Shown in pieces: positions 42,741-51,016 of a stretch of 64,000 nt of DNA. The DNA comes from Aristaeella hokkaidonensis (GTDB taxonomy: Bacteria; Bacillota; Clostridia; Christensenellales; Aristaeellaceae). A model generated the notes under the pieces. The model searched no databases. It saw only the letters and a program-made list of their open reading frames with translations, and was not told the origin of the DNA. The DNA is taken from NCBI RefSeq assembly GCF_018128945.1, contig NZ_CP068393.1, forward strand, positions 2,914,001-2,978,000, given 5' to 3'. The translations under genes and the position numbers were made by a program. Positions within the stretch are counted from its first letter, which is position 1. Every line of letters begins with the position of its first letter.

Positions 42741-43028
42741 TTGTGGGAGGCTACGCTGACGCCGCATTACTTCCGGCATAATTTCGTGACCCTGCTCTAT
42801 CGGGCTGGGGTGGACCCGCTGAAGGCCATGAAGATCGTGGGCCACAGCGAATACCAGACCACGGCAGATATTTATACGCACCTGGATCAGGAAATGCTGA
42901 GGGCCACGGCGGACGATTTGGCGGACGTGTTCAAGAAGGTGAATACGGCGGCCAGGAAGAGCTGGTACGAGATGCCCCAGAAGGTGCTGGCGGCACGCGT
43001 GATCCAATTTCCAAAGGCAGGTAGTTGA
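42741..43028 (+). pseudogene. Tyrosine recombinase (integrase), C-terminal remnant
   Basis: About 95 residues with the end of a phage/ICE-type integrase: TPHYFRHNFVTLL (His and Arg of box II), VGHSEYQTTADIY with the catalytic tyrosine, then a C-terminal tail. The N-terminal arm-binding and core-binding domains and the first catalytic arginine are missing; homology begins abruptly near 42757. It lies 115 bp after the second tRNA-Pro repeat, as expected for an element integrated in that tRNA. It cannot be active alone. Confidence 0.88.
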
Positions 43029-43036
43029 GCCTGATT

Positions 43037-43066
43037 TCCCGGAACGTCGGCTCCGGGACTTTTCCT
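43037..43066 (+). terminator. Terminator after the integrase remnant
   Basis: TCCCGGA pairs with TCCGGGA, followed by CTTTTCCTTTTTTT. Confidence 0.75.
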
Positions 43067-43112
43067 TTTTTTGGAACCTATGCACGACTATGCAAAGGTT
43101 ATAGAAAAAGGG

Positions 43113-43141
43113 TTGATGGAAACATGCCTAACTGGTATAAT
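43113..43141 (+). promoter_or_regulatory. Promoter of the AT-rich island genes
   Basis: TTGATG (43113-43118), 17-bp spacer, TATAAT (43136-43141), about 96 bases before the membrane protein gene. GC content falls sharply from here on. Confidence 0.82.
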
Positions 43142-43236
43142 TCTATTGTTTATGGATGTTCGTTAAAAAACTTCGAGGGAATGTGCGCTTCCCCCGCGTT
43201 TTTCACAATTTTATATATCGATGGAGGATAAATGTC

Positions 43237-43617
43237 ATGGAGCAAAATATCCAGACAGAAACTGCCCCCGCAGAAGGCACCACAAAAGTGAAAAAACCGC
43301 TGTGCGTATGGTCGGTTGTCGCTTTTCTTATCAGTGTTGTGGCCTTTGGTTCTTATTGCCTTGTGTTAGGGCCAAAGATCCGAGCATTTATTCCTGTATG
43401 GGAAGTGTTGGGCGTTGTTTCCATTTTTGTGCCAGCCATTGCTAAACACATAAGATTATCGAAGGATCAATCAGGTAGAGGATTGGAGATTGCTGCTATC
43501 GTTATAGGTGGATATGCATTTGCAATGATTATCTTTATTCTTACTAATTGGTCTATGTATTTCAGTTATTTGGGCTGGATTGTTGGTGGCTTAATTTATA
43601 AAGCTGTTAAGGGATAA
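43237..43617 (+). CDS. Small membrane protein of the AT-rich island
   Basis: 126 residues from the ATG at 43237 (GGAGG upstream). After a hydrophilic N-terminus of about 28 residues there are three to four hydrophobic segments (VWSVVAFLISVVAFGSYCLV, VLGVVSIFVPAI, IAAIVIGGYAFAMIIFIL, YLGWIVGGLIY). It resembles small DUF4190-type membrane proteins in layout only. Function unknown. First of three AT-rich genes that follow the integrase scar and differ in base composition from the flanking chromosome. Confidence 0.75.
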   Translation: MEQNIQTETAPAEGTTKVKKPLCVWSVVAFLISVVAFGSYCLVLGPKIRAFIPVWEVLGVVSIFVPAIAKHIRLSKDQSGRGLEIAAIVIGGYAFAMIIFILTNWSMYFSYLGWIVGGLIYKAVKG

Positions 43618-43637
43618 AAAGGACGGGGGTTAATTCA

Positions 43638-44189
43638 GTGCGGAGGATAATTGCATTTGCGCTAATTTGGGTGCTTGTCTTAGTTGTTGCTTTTTCGGAT
43701 GCAGAGGGGAACCGATTTACTGATGCTGAATCGGGTGTTAGTTTTGAAGTACCCGCAGGGTGGGAAGAGGTTCCCAATGTGGACAACAATGAATCGATAA
43801 AAATCCAATATACTCCTTCGGGTAGTGTTGGGCAGACAACCGTAGCGCTTGCTGTTCTTGATCTTTATTCTGCTATGAGCATGTCACAATATGGAGTAAC
43901 ACGAAAGGAGATAGATTTCTCTTTCTTGGATGATGATTTAGTTACGGCAATGCTTGGACCGCTGGAAGCTAAGAGCAATACTGTAAAACAATACGGCGAC
44001 TATCGATATAAAGTGATTACAACCACCATGGAAAGGACGAAAGCCGGATTGAAGTTTTCCTTTAACTGCGAAATGGTGGTTACCTTGGTTAATGGCTACG
44101 TGATTTTGTTTCAATATATGGAAATGAACCATTCTGAAGAGTATCATGCGGTCTTCGAGGATATACTTGCATCAGTTCAAATTAAATAG
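43638..44189 (+). CDS. Secreted protein with PsbP-like domain, AT-rich island
   Basis: 183 residues, GTG start. An N-terminal hydrophobic signal sequence (IIAFALIWVLVLVVAFSDA) is followed by GVSFEVPAGWEEVP, a motif seen in PsbP-like or lipoprotein domains. From about residue 95 it aligns with the middle of the next protein: FLDDDLVTAMLGPLE against FLEDDIVSLLMQPIE, and VNGYVILFQY against RDGYVHMFQL. So this gene encodes a stand-alone copy of that domain. Function unknown; exported. Confidence 0.78.
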   Translation: MRRIIAFALIWVLVLVVAFSDAEGNRFTDAESGVSFEVPAGWEEVPNVDNNESIKIQYTPSGSVGQTTVALAVLDLYSAMSMSQYGVTRKEIDFSFLDDDLVTAMLGPLEAKSNTVKQYGDYRYKVITTTMERTKAGLKFSFNCEMVVTLVNGYVILFQYMEMNHSEEYHAVFEDILASVQIK

Positions 44190-44240
44190 TGGTATACAAT
44201 ATTGCACTAAAGTACTTTAGACTATGAAAGGAGCAGCAAT

Positions 44241-46301
44241 ATGAAGAGAGCGTGGGTGCTGTGTTTGATCCTGGCAATGCTGTCTTTTGCTTCTTGTGCG
44301 TTGGCAGACTTATATGCAACAGAATATGGAGTCAAATTCGGAATGACGCCACAGGAAGTTCAAGATATTGAAACGGAGAACAGCCATGACCTTAAGGGAG
44401 ACTATCAGGACACAAAGTCATATCAGCTTTATTATGAGACAGATATCCATTTTTATTCTTTAAAATGTACCAGAATGCAATATGACTTTGATATTAATGA
44501 TCGTTTGCTATTCCAAGTATATTATGTCTCAAAAGGCGGAGCAGCCGATTTTGCATATATTAAGAGTTTAGTAACTGCACAGTACGGTTCTCCCGTAAAT
44601 GACAAAAGTGACTCTGGCGAGTATTCACTGTTGTATGATCAGATTGGTAAAGACAGCCATATTGATGTTACACATTGGCTCATTCCAGATCAGAATTTAG
44701 GAATTGACCTGTGGTATAATGATTATAATACAGTTTTTGCTTCTTTCTATGACACATCGAATCCGGCATCATATGGAGCGCTCCCTCAGTATTATATGGA
44801 TGAAACCGGTATTTCTTTTGCATATATGGATGGATGGGATGCAATGCCGTTCTCATTCAAGCCATTAATGATTTCCTTTACACACAGGCGAGATACACAG
44901 ACATCTGTCCAGTATATGCAGATGGACTTGTGGGAAAATCTGAAAGAATACTATGAACCAATGGGCTTTAAAAGAGAAGATATTGGCCCTGATTTCTTAG
45001 AGGATGATATTGTTTCTTTGCTTATGCAACCGATAGAACCTCAGAACCTGAGAATTAAAAAATACGGCTCTATTGATTTTAGAGTTTTTGAGTATCAGAC
45101 AGATAATAATGGAGCCTCACCTGATTTGTATTATTGCACTGCTGCGCTGACTATGCGGGACGGTTATGTACACATGTTCCAACTCTCATCAGTATCAAAG
45201 CATGATGAGAGTATGCCAGCGTTTGAAACACTGTTATCAACAGTATCATTTGAGGGTGCTCCTGCTACCTCTTCATCAAACGTACCGACTATAAACGCTC
45301 CAAGCAGCAAAGCTGCTTCAATTGACTTAGGTTCAATAGTTACATTTGGGCGTTATGAGCAAGACAACAAAACTACTAATGGTAAAGAACCGATTGAATG
45401 GATTGTCATAGGTATAGATGGCGATAATGTAAATCTCATTTCGAAAGATATTCTCGACCTTCAGAGGTATAATGTCCAGAAAGTTGATATTACGTGGGCT
45501 TCTTGCAATTTACGGAATTGGCTGAACAACGATTTCTTCAATTCCTCTTTTACACTTGATGAACAAAGGGCCATGAAGCGGTGGTCATATGCAGATACAG
45601 ATGGCTCACAATTGAAAGACTATGTATATTGCCTTTCTGCAAGCGAAGTTGAGGCAATTTGGCCTGCTCAGCAAGATCGTGCGGCTCTTGTCACAGATTA
45701 CGTATTTGCATTATCTGACTATACAAATGGGACAAAGTCTGGTCAGTGGTGGCTTCGTTCAGAAAGCGAGTATAACGGCCTTTTTCGTACAGCACAGGAT
45801 GTGTATGGCTCAGGCTCGATTGGGGTGGACAATTTCCGTAGCGCAACGGTTGGTGTAAGACCGTGTATCTGTGTGGATGCTTCTTCCGTTGATGTCATTT
45901 CATCAAAGACACCGGCTGTAACATCTTCGAATAATAAAGGCAAAAGGGTCACATTGACTGCGAGCAATGTTGAGCAGTATTTTGACATTGAATTGACAGG
46001 AAAGTCTTTTGAAGGCAACAAGCTGACAGTTTCTTATGATATTGCACCGAAAAAGAAAGATTATTCGCAAGAAGAAGAATCATCAAATGAAATTATCATT
46101 CGGCTTATTGTGTATGCATATGATGAAAAGGGATCAACAAACTCAATTGCGGAAAAAAGCTACTCAACTATATTGAAAAAGCAGAGTGATTATTCTGCCT
46201 CAGGGAAGATAGAGGTAATCTTGCCAACCAGTACTCTGGAAACAGTGTATTGGAATCACGACATAGATAGTTGTACAGGTACAATCGTGGATATACAATA
46301 A
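44241..46301 (+). CDS. Large secreted multidomain protein (PsbP-like domain plus DUF6273), AT-rich island
   Basis: 686 residues with a signal peptide (VLCLILAMLSFASCALA; the cysteine might be a weak lipobox). Residues about 25-165 form an unassigned N-terminal domain. About 185-335 is a PsbP-like domain paralogous to the upstream protein. About 365-560 matches DUF6273: FGRYEQDN, EPIEWIVIG, ASCNLRNWLNNDFF, WWLRS and GVRPCICVD. A C-terminal beta-rich domain closes it. Surface or secreted role is likely; function unknown. Codon use is AT-rich, unlike the core genes. Confidence 0.8.
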   Translation: MKRAWVLCLILAMLSFASCALADLYATEYGVKFGMTPQEVQDIETENSHDLKGDYQDTKSYQLYYETDIHFYSLKCTRMQYDFDINDRLLFQVYYVSKGGAADFAYIKSLVTAQYGSPVNDKSDSGEYSLLYDQIGKDSHIDVTHWLIPDQNLGIDLWYNDYNTVFASFYDTSNPASYGALPQYYMDETGISFAYMDGWDAMPFSFKPLMISFTHRRDTQTSVQYMQMDLWENLKEYYEPMGFKREDIGPDFLEDDIVSLLMQPIEPQNLRIKKYGSIDFRVFEYQTDNNGASPDLYYCTAALTMRDGYVHMFQLSSVSKHDESMPAFETLLSTVSFEGAPATSSSNVPTINAPSSKAASIDLGSIVTFGRYEQDNKTTNGKEPIEWIVIGIDGDNVNLISKDILDLQRYNVQKVDITWASCNLRNWLNNDFFNSSFTLDEQRAMKRWSYADTDGSQLKDYVYCLSASEVEAIWPAQQDRAALVTDYVFALSDYTNGTKSGQWWLRSESEYNGLFRTAQDVYGSGSIGVDNFRSATVGVRPCICVDASSVDVISSKTPAVTSSNNKGKRVTLTASNVEQYFDIELTGKSFEGNKLTVSYDIAPKKKDYSQEEESSNEIIIRLIVYAYDEKGSTNSIAEKSYSTILKKQSDYSASGKIEVILPTSTLETVYWNHDIDSCTGTIVDIQ

Positions 46302-46343
46302 TCTTCTTTATACGTGAACATTATGAAAAGGTGATAATTGTTT

Positions 46344-46502
46344 ATGAAAAAGAAGCTGAAAACCATTTTGTCATTTGCCTTATCAGTAATCTTGGCTTTA
46401 TCGACAATTCCGTGCCTACCTGGTTATTATTCGGGTATTGCTGTGGCAGAAGATGACACTACTCCCGGATCTTTCCGACGTGCTCAGGGTAAGCCTGAAT
46501 GA
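46344..46502 (+). pseudogene. Orphan signal peptide, gene cut at the island's right junction
   Basis: ATG at 46344 behind AAAAGGTGA opens a classic signal peptide (MKKKLKTILSFALSVILALS...) that continues to AVAEDDTT and then runs out of frame into host-type sequence, ending at a TGA (46500-46502). It looks like the first 40 or so residues of a larger exported protein whose remainder is missing. Confidence 0.7.
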
Positions 46503-46809
46503 GCTGCTGGGCAAGGAAGAAAACAAAGCCAGGATTGTCCCTGTCGGGGAACGCAAGGACACCAATGACCTGATCCTTAAGGTGCGCGCCAATCTGGCGG
46601 ATGGAGACAAGGTGACGGTCAATCTTCCGATGGGACTTGTCAAGGCCGGAATGATGATGAACATGAAGATGCCCCAGATCAGCGGGAGTGAAGCACTGCA
46701 GAAGGTGGACTTCGAGGAGATCATCCGGCTGGTGGATCAAGGTATGGTAGGGGAACTCGTTACTGTGGAGAGTCCAGACGGCGACAACGTGCGCGTGTTC
46801 GTGGAGTAA
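46438..46809 (+). pseudogene. XRE-type regulator fragment truncated by the island
   Basis: About 123 residues. After the junction the sequence reads LPDLSDVLRVSLNELLGKEE, which resembles the end of an XRE helix-turn-helix domain. It continues with a C-terminal domain (GDKVTVNLPMGLVKAGMMM ... VDQGMVGELVTVESPDGDNVRVFVE) found in Clostridial regulators that pair with a small partner. The helix-turn-helix N-terminus is missing or replaced by island sequence. The GC-rich codon use from about 46460 matches the host, not the island. Confidence 0.65.
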
Positions 46810-46812
46810 GCC

Positions 46813-47055
46813 ATGTGGATTAAAATCAAAACGCAGGACGGCCCAAACCTTTCATTTCCGGTGCCGCTTTCCCTCGTGGGCAGCAAACTGCTGCTCGGCC
46901 TTGCGGCGAAAAACGGTGATCCGCAGGCTGCTGAATATGCTCCTTATGCCGAGGACATTGTGCGCGAGCTGCGTGAGTACGTCCGCAGAAATGGTCACTT
47001 CATGCTTGTGGACGTGGAGCGTCAAAACGGGGATATCGTAAAGATTAAGGTATAA
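46813..47055 (+). CDS. Small protein paired with the truncated regulator
   Basis: 80 residues, starting four bases after the previous stop. IKIKTQDGPNLSFPVPLSLVG and the ending LVDVERQNGDIVKIKV echo the C-terminal domain of the upstream regulator, so the two share a domain type and are probably partners. Function unknown. A terminator follows at 47076-47109. Confidence 0.6.
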   Translation: MWIKIKTQDGPNLSFPVPLSLVGSKLLLGLAAKNGDPQAAEYAPYAEDIVRELREYVRRNGHFMLVDVERQNGDIVKIKV

Positions 47056-47075
47056 ACAGAGAAACATATGTTCAG

Positions 47076-47109
47076 GCCCGGCAGATCCGAAACTGCCGGG
47101 CTTGTTTTG
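47076..47109 (+). terminator. Terminator after the small regulator partner
   Basis: GCCCGGCAG pairs with CTGCCGGGC around an 8-base loop, followed by TTGTTTT. Confidence 0.85.
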
Positions 47110-47124
47110 AACCCCAAAAGTTTT

Positions 47125-47158
47125 TTGTTCCCCTTGAGTATCGGGATGTCTCATGATA
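47125..47158 (+). promoter_or_regulatory. Promoter-like module shared with 49621-49654
   Basis: TTGTTCCCCTT and CATGATA with exactly 16 bases between, upstream of the peptidase E-like gene. The same pair with the same spacing precedes the NUDIX gene at 49732. The MerR-family gene lies between them, so this could be its operator or a stretched-spacer promoter; the -10 is not certain. Confidence 0.45.
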
Positions 47159-47198
47159 CTGTAAGTTTCAGAGAACAAATCGGGGGAGGAACAGAATA

Positions 47199-47759
47199 AT
47201 GCGGGTAATGTTGACATCCTGCGGCCTGGAGACGAAGAAGATCGAAGAAGCGTTCCTGAAATTCCTGGGTAAAGCGCCGGAACAGGCCAATGCGCTTTTT
47301 ATTCCCACAGCCGCCATTGACGCGGATGCCATTGAAGTGCTGCCGAAGTGCATGGAAGACCTGCTGAAAGTCGGCATCCCGAAGAAGAACGTCCGGGTTT
47401 TTGACCTGCATCAGAATATGCCTGTTGAGGAACTGAAAACCTTTGACGTAGTGTATCTGTGCGGCGGCCGGACTTCATACCTGCTTGGCAGGATCAATGA
47501 CACGGGTTTTCGTGAAACACTCATGTCCTATATCCGAGAGAATGGTTTTGTAATCGGCGTCAGCGCCGGAAGCCTGATTTTTGCCAGCAACCTTCCGGAT
47601 AACCTGGGGTTGGTGGATACAAAGATGGACGTTCATTGTGAACATGGAGATCTGCCGGGACCGGTATCTTTTCCGCTGAAAGCGAATACAAAACTGACAA
47701 ATACGGCGGCAATGCTGATCAGGAGCATTCCGGATGATGTTGAAATTATAGATGACTGA
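47199..47759 (+). CDS. Peptidase E-like S51-family protein
   Basis: 186 residues behind GGGGGAGGAA. The nucleophile elbow GVSAGSLIF (serine about residue 127) and the upstream VYLCGGRTSYLL segment match peptidase S51 (aspartyl dipeptidase PepE, cyanophycinase). The C-terminal NTKLTNTAAM region is shorter than in PepE, and the histidine of the triad is probably in DVHCEHGD. Likely a cytoplasmic peptidase; substrate unknown. Confidence 0.85.
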   Translation: MRVMLTSCGLETKKIEEAFLKFLGKAPEQANALFIPTAAIDADAIEVLPKCMEDLLKVGIPKKNVRVFDLHQNMPVEELKTFDVVYLCGGRTSYLLGRINDTGFRETLMSYIRENGFVIGVSAGSLIFASNLPDNLGLVDTKMDVHCEHGDLPGPVSFPLKANTKLTNTAAMLIRSIPDDVEIIDD

Positions 47760-47838
47760 TCAGGACGGAAAGAGGCATTGACTCGAACACGGTGTCGCAG
47801 TTTATCCTCTTTCCTGAAGAGAGAAAGGAGAGGATTCC

Positions 47839-48828
47839 GTGACGGACATGCTGACTGTTTCCGAAGTATCCAGGACATACGGCGTTTCAGCAAGAATGCT
47901 GCGCCATTATGAAAAGCTGGGGCTGATCGGCAGCGACCGGAAAGAGGGGTATGCCTATCGCGTGTATCGTCCGGAAGATATACAGCGCCTGCGGCAGATC
48001 CTGGTACTGAGGAAACTGCGTCTTTCCCTGAAAGAGATTGGCGCGATCCTGAATGATCCCGGCCCGGCAACAGCGATCAGCGTGTTTGAAAAGAACCTGG
48101 CGGAAATGGATGAAGAGCTCAAATCACTGGGCGCTGTCCGTGACGTGATCGGGGAATTCTGTAACGCGCTGAAGCAGCGCCGTGCACTGCCTGCCGGGGA
48201 AATCATCCTGCAGGACAGCCGGCTGTTAGCCCTTGCGGATGAGCTTTCTCCCTCTTCAACACTGATACAGGAAGAGAGGAAGAGCATCATGGATAACCTG
48301 AAACAGGCCGACCAGGGCAGCAGGGAAATGAGAGATATTCGCATCGTGCACCTGCCGGAGAGCGACGTTGCTGCGGCACATGCAGCGGGCGACGAACCGG
48401 AAGACCGGGCGGGACGGATGATCGCTGAGTTTGCCCGAAAAACAAAGCTGTGGGAAAAGCATCCCGGGCTGCGGCTGTATGGTTTCAACCATCCGGGCAT
48501 TGTGGATGGAACAGAAATTCACGGGTACGAGTTCTGGATCACGATCCCGGAAGGAATGGAAGTGCCTGCTCCGCTGGTAAAGAGGCACTTTGCCGGAGGC
48601 ACCTATGCCGCGCATATGATCCAGATGGGGAACTTTGAAGAATGGGGACCCTTTTACGAAACGGTTGAAAAAAGCGACGAGTATGCGTACGCCGGCAGCG
48701 GAAACCCGGAAAACATGTTCGGAAACCTGGAAGAACACCTGAATTATCATGACCACATTATGGAAACAACAGACGGGGAACCGGTGACGCAGCAGCTGGA
48801 TCTCCTGATTCCCGTCAGGCGTAAGTAA
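47839..48828 (+). CDS. MerR-family regulator with GyrI-like effector domain
   Basis: 329 residues, GTG start after GGAGAGG. The N-terminal MerR helix-turn-helix (VSEVSRTYGVSARMLRHYEKLGLI, read in parts) is followed by a dimerisation coiled coil (about 85-125). A C-terminal GyrI/AraC-effector-like domain (about 165-329) has GFNHPG, GYEFWITIPEGM and GGTYAAH. Such proteins sense hydrophobic drugs or similar ligands. Its own upstream region has TTGACT and a dyad CGAACACGGTGTCG in a spacer of about 17-19 bp, typical of MerR autoregulated promoters. Confidence 0.88.
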   Translation: MTDMLTVSEVSRTYGVSARMLRHYEKLGLIGSDRKEGYAYRVYRPEDIQRLRQILVLRKLRLSLKEIGAILNDPGPATAISVFEKNLAEMDEELKSLGAVRDVIGEFCNALKQRRALPAGEIILQDSRLLALADELSPSSTLIQEERKSIMDNLKQADQGSREMRDIRIVHLPESDVAAAHAAGDEPEDRAGRMIAEFARKTKLWEKHPGLRLYGFNHPGIVDGTEIHGYEFWITIPEGMEVPAPLVKRHFAGGTYAAHMIQMGNFEEWGPFYETVEKSDEYAYAGSGNPENMFGNLEEHLNYHDHIMETTDGEPVTQQLDLLIPVRRK

Positions 48829-48844
48829 GAAAACCCATAAACAC

Positions 48845-48874
48845 AAGCCCGGAAGCACCAGCTTCCGGGCTTTT
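48845..48874. terminator. Terminator between the MerR gene and the CAT-like gene
   Basis: AAGCCCGGAAGC pairs with GCTTCCGGGCTT around ACCA; T-run on the plus strand. It separates convergent genes. Confidence 0.88.
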
Positions 48875-48876
48875 CT

Positions 48877-49518
48877 TTATTTCAATGCGTCAATTTCCTG
48901 CTGAAGACGAGTGAGGAAGAGCCGGACGTGCCAGCCGTCCGTTGTGGCATGATGGCAGGTCAGGGAAAGGGGCAGAAGCTCACAATCTCCCACTGTACGG
49001 ATTTTACCGGCTTCGACAGAAGGGAAGTAATAAGGCTTGTTTTCATAGGAGTGGACTGCAAAGTGACGGAAACTGATCCAGGGAAGTGTTGAAACAGTGT
49101 AGGCATTTTCCGGCGGGGTTCCGGGCTGGCAAAGTACGCCATGATTCCGGGCATAACGCTGCTGATTATCGCAGTACTGCCGGTGGAAGACGCTGAGATC
49201 ATTGTCGAATTCCGTCCACATGAGGGAAAAGGTCTTGTCATCCTCATGAAAGGAAGCGTAAAGGGGCGTCAGCGTATCGTAGTAGCCGATGATGTCGTCT
49301 TTACGGGCCACTTTGAATTCGATCTGTTCGTTCAGGCATTTTGTGACGAGCCACAAGTAAACGGGGAAAAAACGGTATCCTTTTGCTTTCAGCGCGGTGC
49401 GCAGACCGGTCACATCCACGTCCACGGTGATAGACCAGCCGGTGGGAGCCATCTGACTGAAATACCAGAACATCTGGCCACGGGGCCAGGTCTGCAGATC
49501 AATCGGTGTAAAGATCAT
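48877..49518 (-). CDS. Chloramphenicol acetyltransferase-like acyltransferase
   Basis: 213 residues, the length of type A CAT, with AGGAGG before the ATG. The catalytic motif is HHATTDGWHVRLFL (canonical HHxxxDGxH), the N-terminal half has the RGQMFWYF equivalent of the CAT substrate loop and the PWISF region is present. It may transfer acetyl groups to chloramphenicol or another hydroxylated compound. Chromosomal CAT-like proteins in Clostridia are often of unproven resistance function. It sits next to a MerR drug-sensing-type regulator. Confidence 0.82.
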   Translation of the reverse strand: MIFTPIDLQTWPRGQMFWYFSQMAPTGWSITVDVDVTGLRTALKAKGYRFFPVYLWLVTKCLNEQIEFKVARKDDIIGYYDTLTPLYASFHEDDKTFSLMWTEFDNDLSVFHRQYCDNQQRYARNHGVLCQPGTPPENAYTVSTLPWISFRHFAVHSYENKPYYFPSVEAGKIRTVGDCELLPLSLTCHHATTDGWHVRLFLTRLQQEIDALK

Positions 49519-49620
49519 GGATTAACCTCCTTCAGAAAGTATCCTGAGGGAAAGGTAGCATGACTGTCCCGTCGCGGCAACCTACGCTTCGTAGAGTCCG
49601 GCTTGTCAGTTAAATCCTTT

Positions 49621-49654
49621 TTGTTCCCCTTTTATTCTCCGGGAGAGCATGATA
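49621..49654 (+). promoter_or_regulatory. Promoter-like module shared with 47125-47158
   Basis: TTGTTCCCCTT, 16 bases, CATGATA, about 78 bases before the NUDIX gene; the spacer holds a TCTCCGGGAGA palindrome. See the matching module upstream of the peptidase gene. Confidence 0.45.
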
Positions 49655-49731
49655 AGATGACACCATGGATCCCATTTCTGAAGACGCGAAGAATGTGAAG
49701 TGCCGACCAATATTTGAAACGGAGACAGATT

Positions 49732-50250
49732 ATGGATAAATGGGTGGAAACAAAACAGCTTCAGGTACACTTTGTATCGGCTGCGGGTCTGGTATATAAA
49801 GACGGGGAGGTGCTGCTGATCAGATCCGCGAGAAGGGGCTGGGAGTTTCCCGGCGGCGTTGTTGAACAGGGCGAAGCAATCCTGGACGGCCTGAAACGGG
49901 AAATCTGCGAAGAAAGCGGGATCATCGCTGAACCGCGGTGCCTGGCCGGTGTCTATCAGAGGCTGACCATGAAAGAGGGATACGGACCGCTGGAAGGGAT
50001 AATGATCCCGCCAAACGTGAGCATATTATTTATATGCGACTATGTGAGCGGAGAACTTCACACCTCCGATGAGAGCCTGGAAGCCGGATGGTTTACACCG
50101 GAGGAGGCAAAAGAGATGGTGACGCTGCCTCACTTTAAAACGGCGCTCACAACGATGCTGGAGTATAACGGAAAAGTACGGTTCAGCGCGCTGGAAAATG
50201 CTGAAGATGGGGGCATGAAGACGGTTAGGGACCAGTATGTCGGACTGTGA
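49732..50250 (+). CDS. NUDIX hydrolase
   Basis: 172 residues from the ATG at 49732 (CGGAGA upstream). The NUDIX box is GGVVEQGEAILDGLKREICEESGI read as Gx5Ex7REUxEExGU (about 39-62), intact for metal binding. It hydrolyses a nucleoside diphosphate linked to another moiety, substrate unknown. It overlaps the start region of the metallophosphoesterase gene. First of a long same-strand run of small enzymes. Confidence 0.88.
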   Translation: MDKWVETKQLQVHFVSAAGLVYKDGEVLLIRSARRGWEFPGGVVEQGEAILDGLKREICEESGIIAEPRCLAGVYQRLTMKEGYGPLEGIMIPPNVSILFICDYVSGELHTSDESLEAGWFTPEEAKEMVTLPHFKTALTTMLEYNGKVRFSALENAEDGGMKTVRDQYVGL

Positions 50251-50282
50251 CCGGATTTGAAAGAAACCGAGGTGAAAGACAG

Positions 50283-50981
50283 ATGAAAATTGTGCTTTTG
50301 GCGGATCTCCACGGCAACATGGTTGCCACGGAGGCCATGGAACGGGAGCTGGAGCGGATCGAACCGGATGATATCTGGTTCCTGGGAGACGCGGTGGGCA
50401 AAGGGCCGGAAAGCGACAAAACCTGTGACTGGGTCAGGACCCACTGCAAACACTGGATTGCCGGGAACTGGGACCGGTCCATGAGCATGTATCCGGATTA
50501 CAATGCCTTTTATATCAGGCAGATCGGGCAGGAACGCATAGCCTGGCTGGATTCGCTGCCCCTGGAAGATGAGCTGGAAATCAGCGGGTTCCGTTTCCGC
50601 CTGGTGCACGGGCGTTTCCTGGACCCGCTGTACCTGAGTTTTGATCCGGATGAAAAGCTTCGGGAAGGCTTCCGCTTTCATGACGGCAGGCCGGAGGCGA
50701 ACGGCATGATCTGCGCGGACAGCCACAGGCCTTTTATCCGGCCACTGGAAGGGGGATACGCGCTGAATACCGGCAGCGTCGGCAACAACCTGAGCCTGAC
50801 CAGGGCTCACGCGCTGCTGCTGGAGGGAGAGGCCGGGCCGGATCCCGCACCGCTGGGTATCACAATCCTGTCCGTTCCCTACGACAGCCATAAAGCAGCT
50901 GAGCGGGCGGATCTGTATCCTGAGCTGCCCAATAAGGAGGCCTATCAGAAGGAAGTGTTGACGGGTCGGTATTCCCGGTAA
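50283..50981 (+). CDS. Metallophosphoesterase family protein (YfcE/serine-threonine phosphatase-like)
   Basis: 232 residues from the ATG at 50283 behind GAGGTGAAAG. Metal ligands appear as LADLHGN (residues 6-12), GDAVGKGP, GNWD and the later histidines near RLVHGR and NTGSVG, the standard calcineurin-like order. It probably cleaves phosphomono- or diesters. A longer frame upstream overlaps the NUDIX gene but lacks conserved sequence. Confidence 0.87.
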   Translation: MKIVLLADLHGNMVATEAMERELERIEPDDIWFLGDAVGKGPESDKTCDWVRTHCKHWIAGNWDRSMSMYPDYNAFYIRQIGQERIAWLDSLPLEDELEISGFRFRLVHGRFLDPLYLSFDPDEKLREGFRFHDGRPEANGMICADSHRPFIRPLEGGYALNTGSVGNNLSLTRAHALLLEGEAGPDPAPLGITILSVPYDSHKAAERADLYPELPNKEAYQKEVLTGRYSR

Positions 50982-51016
50982 TGAACAAAATCAAAAACTT
51001 GCTGAGGTATGATTAA

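Noticed and set aside
42741..46301. Intact prophage or active integrative element
   Set aside because: Only a C-terminal integrase stub and three cargo genes remain; no structural, replication or transfer genes.
48877..49518. Firm call of chloramphenicol resistance
   Set aside because: The CAT fold and catalytic motif are clear, but chromosomal relatives often do not confer resistance and no mobile context is visible around the gene itself.
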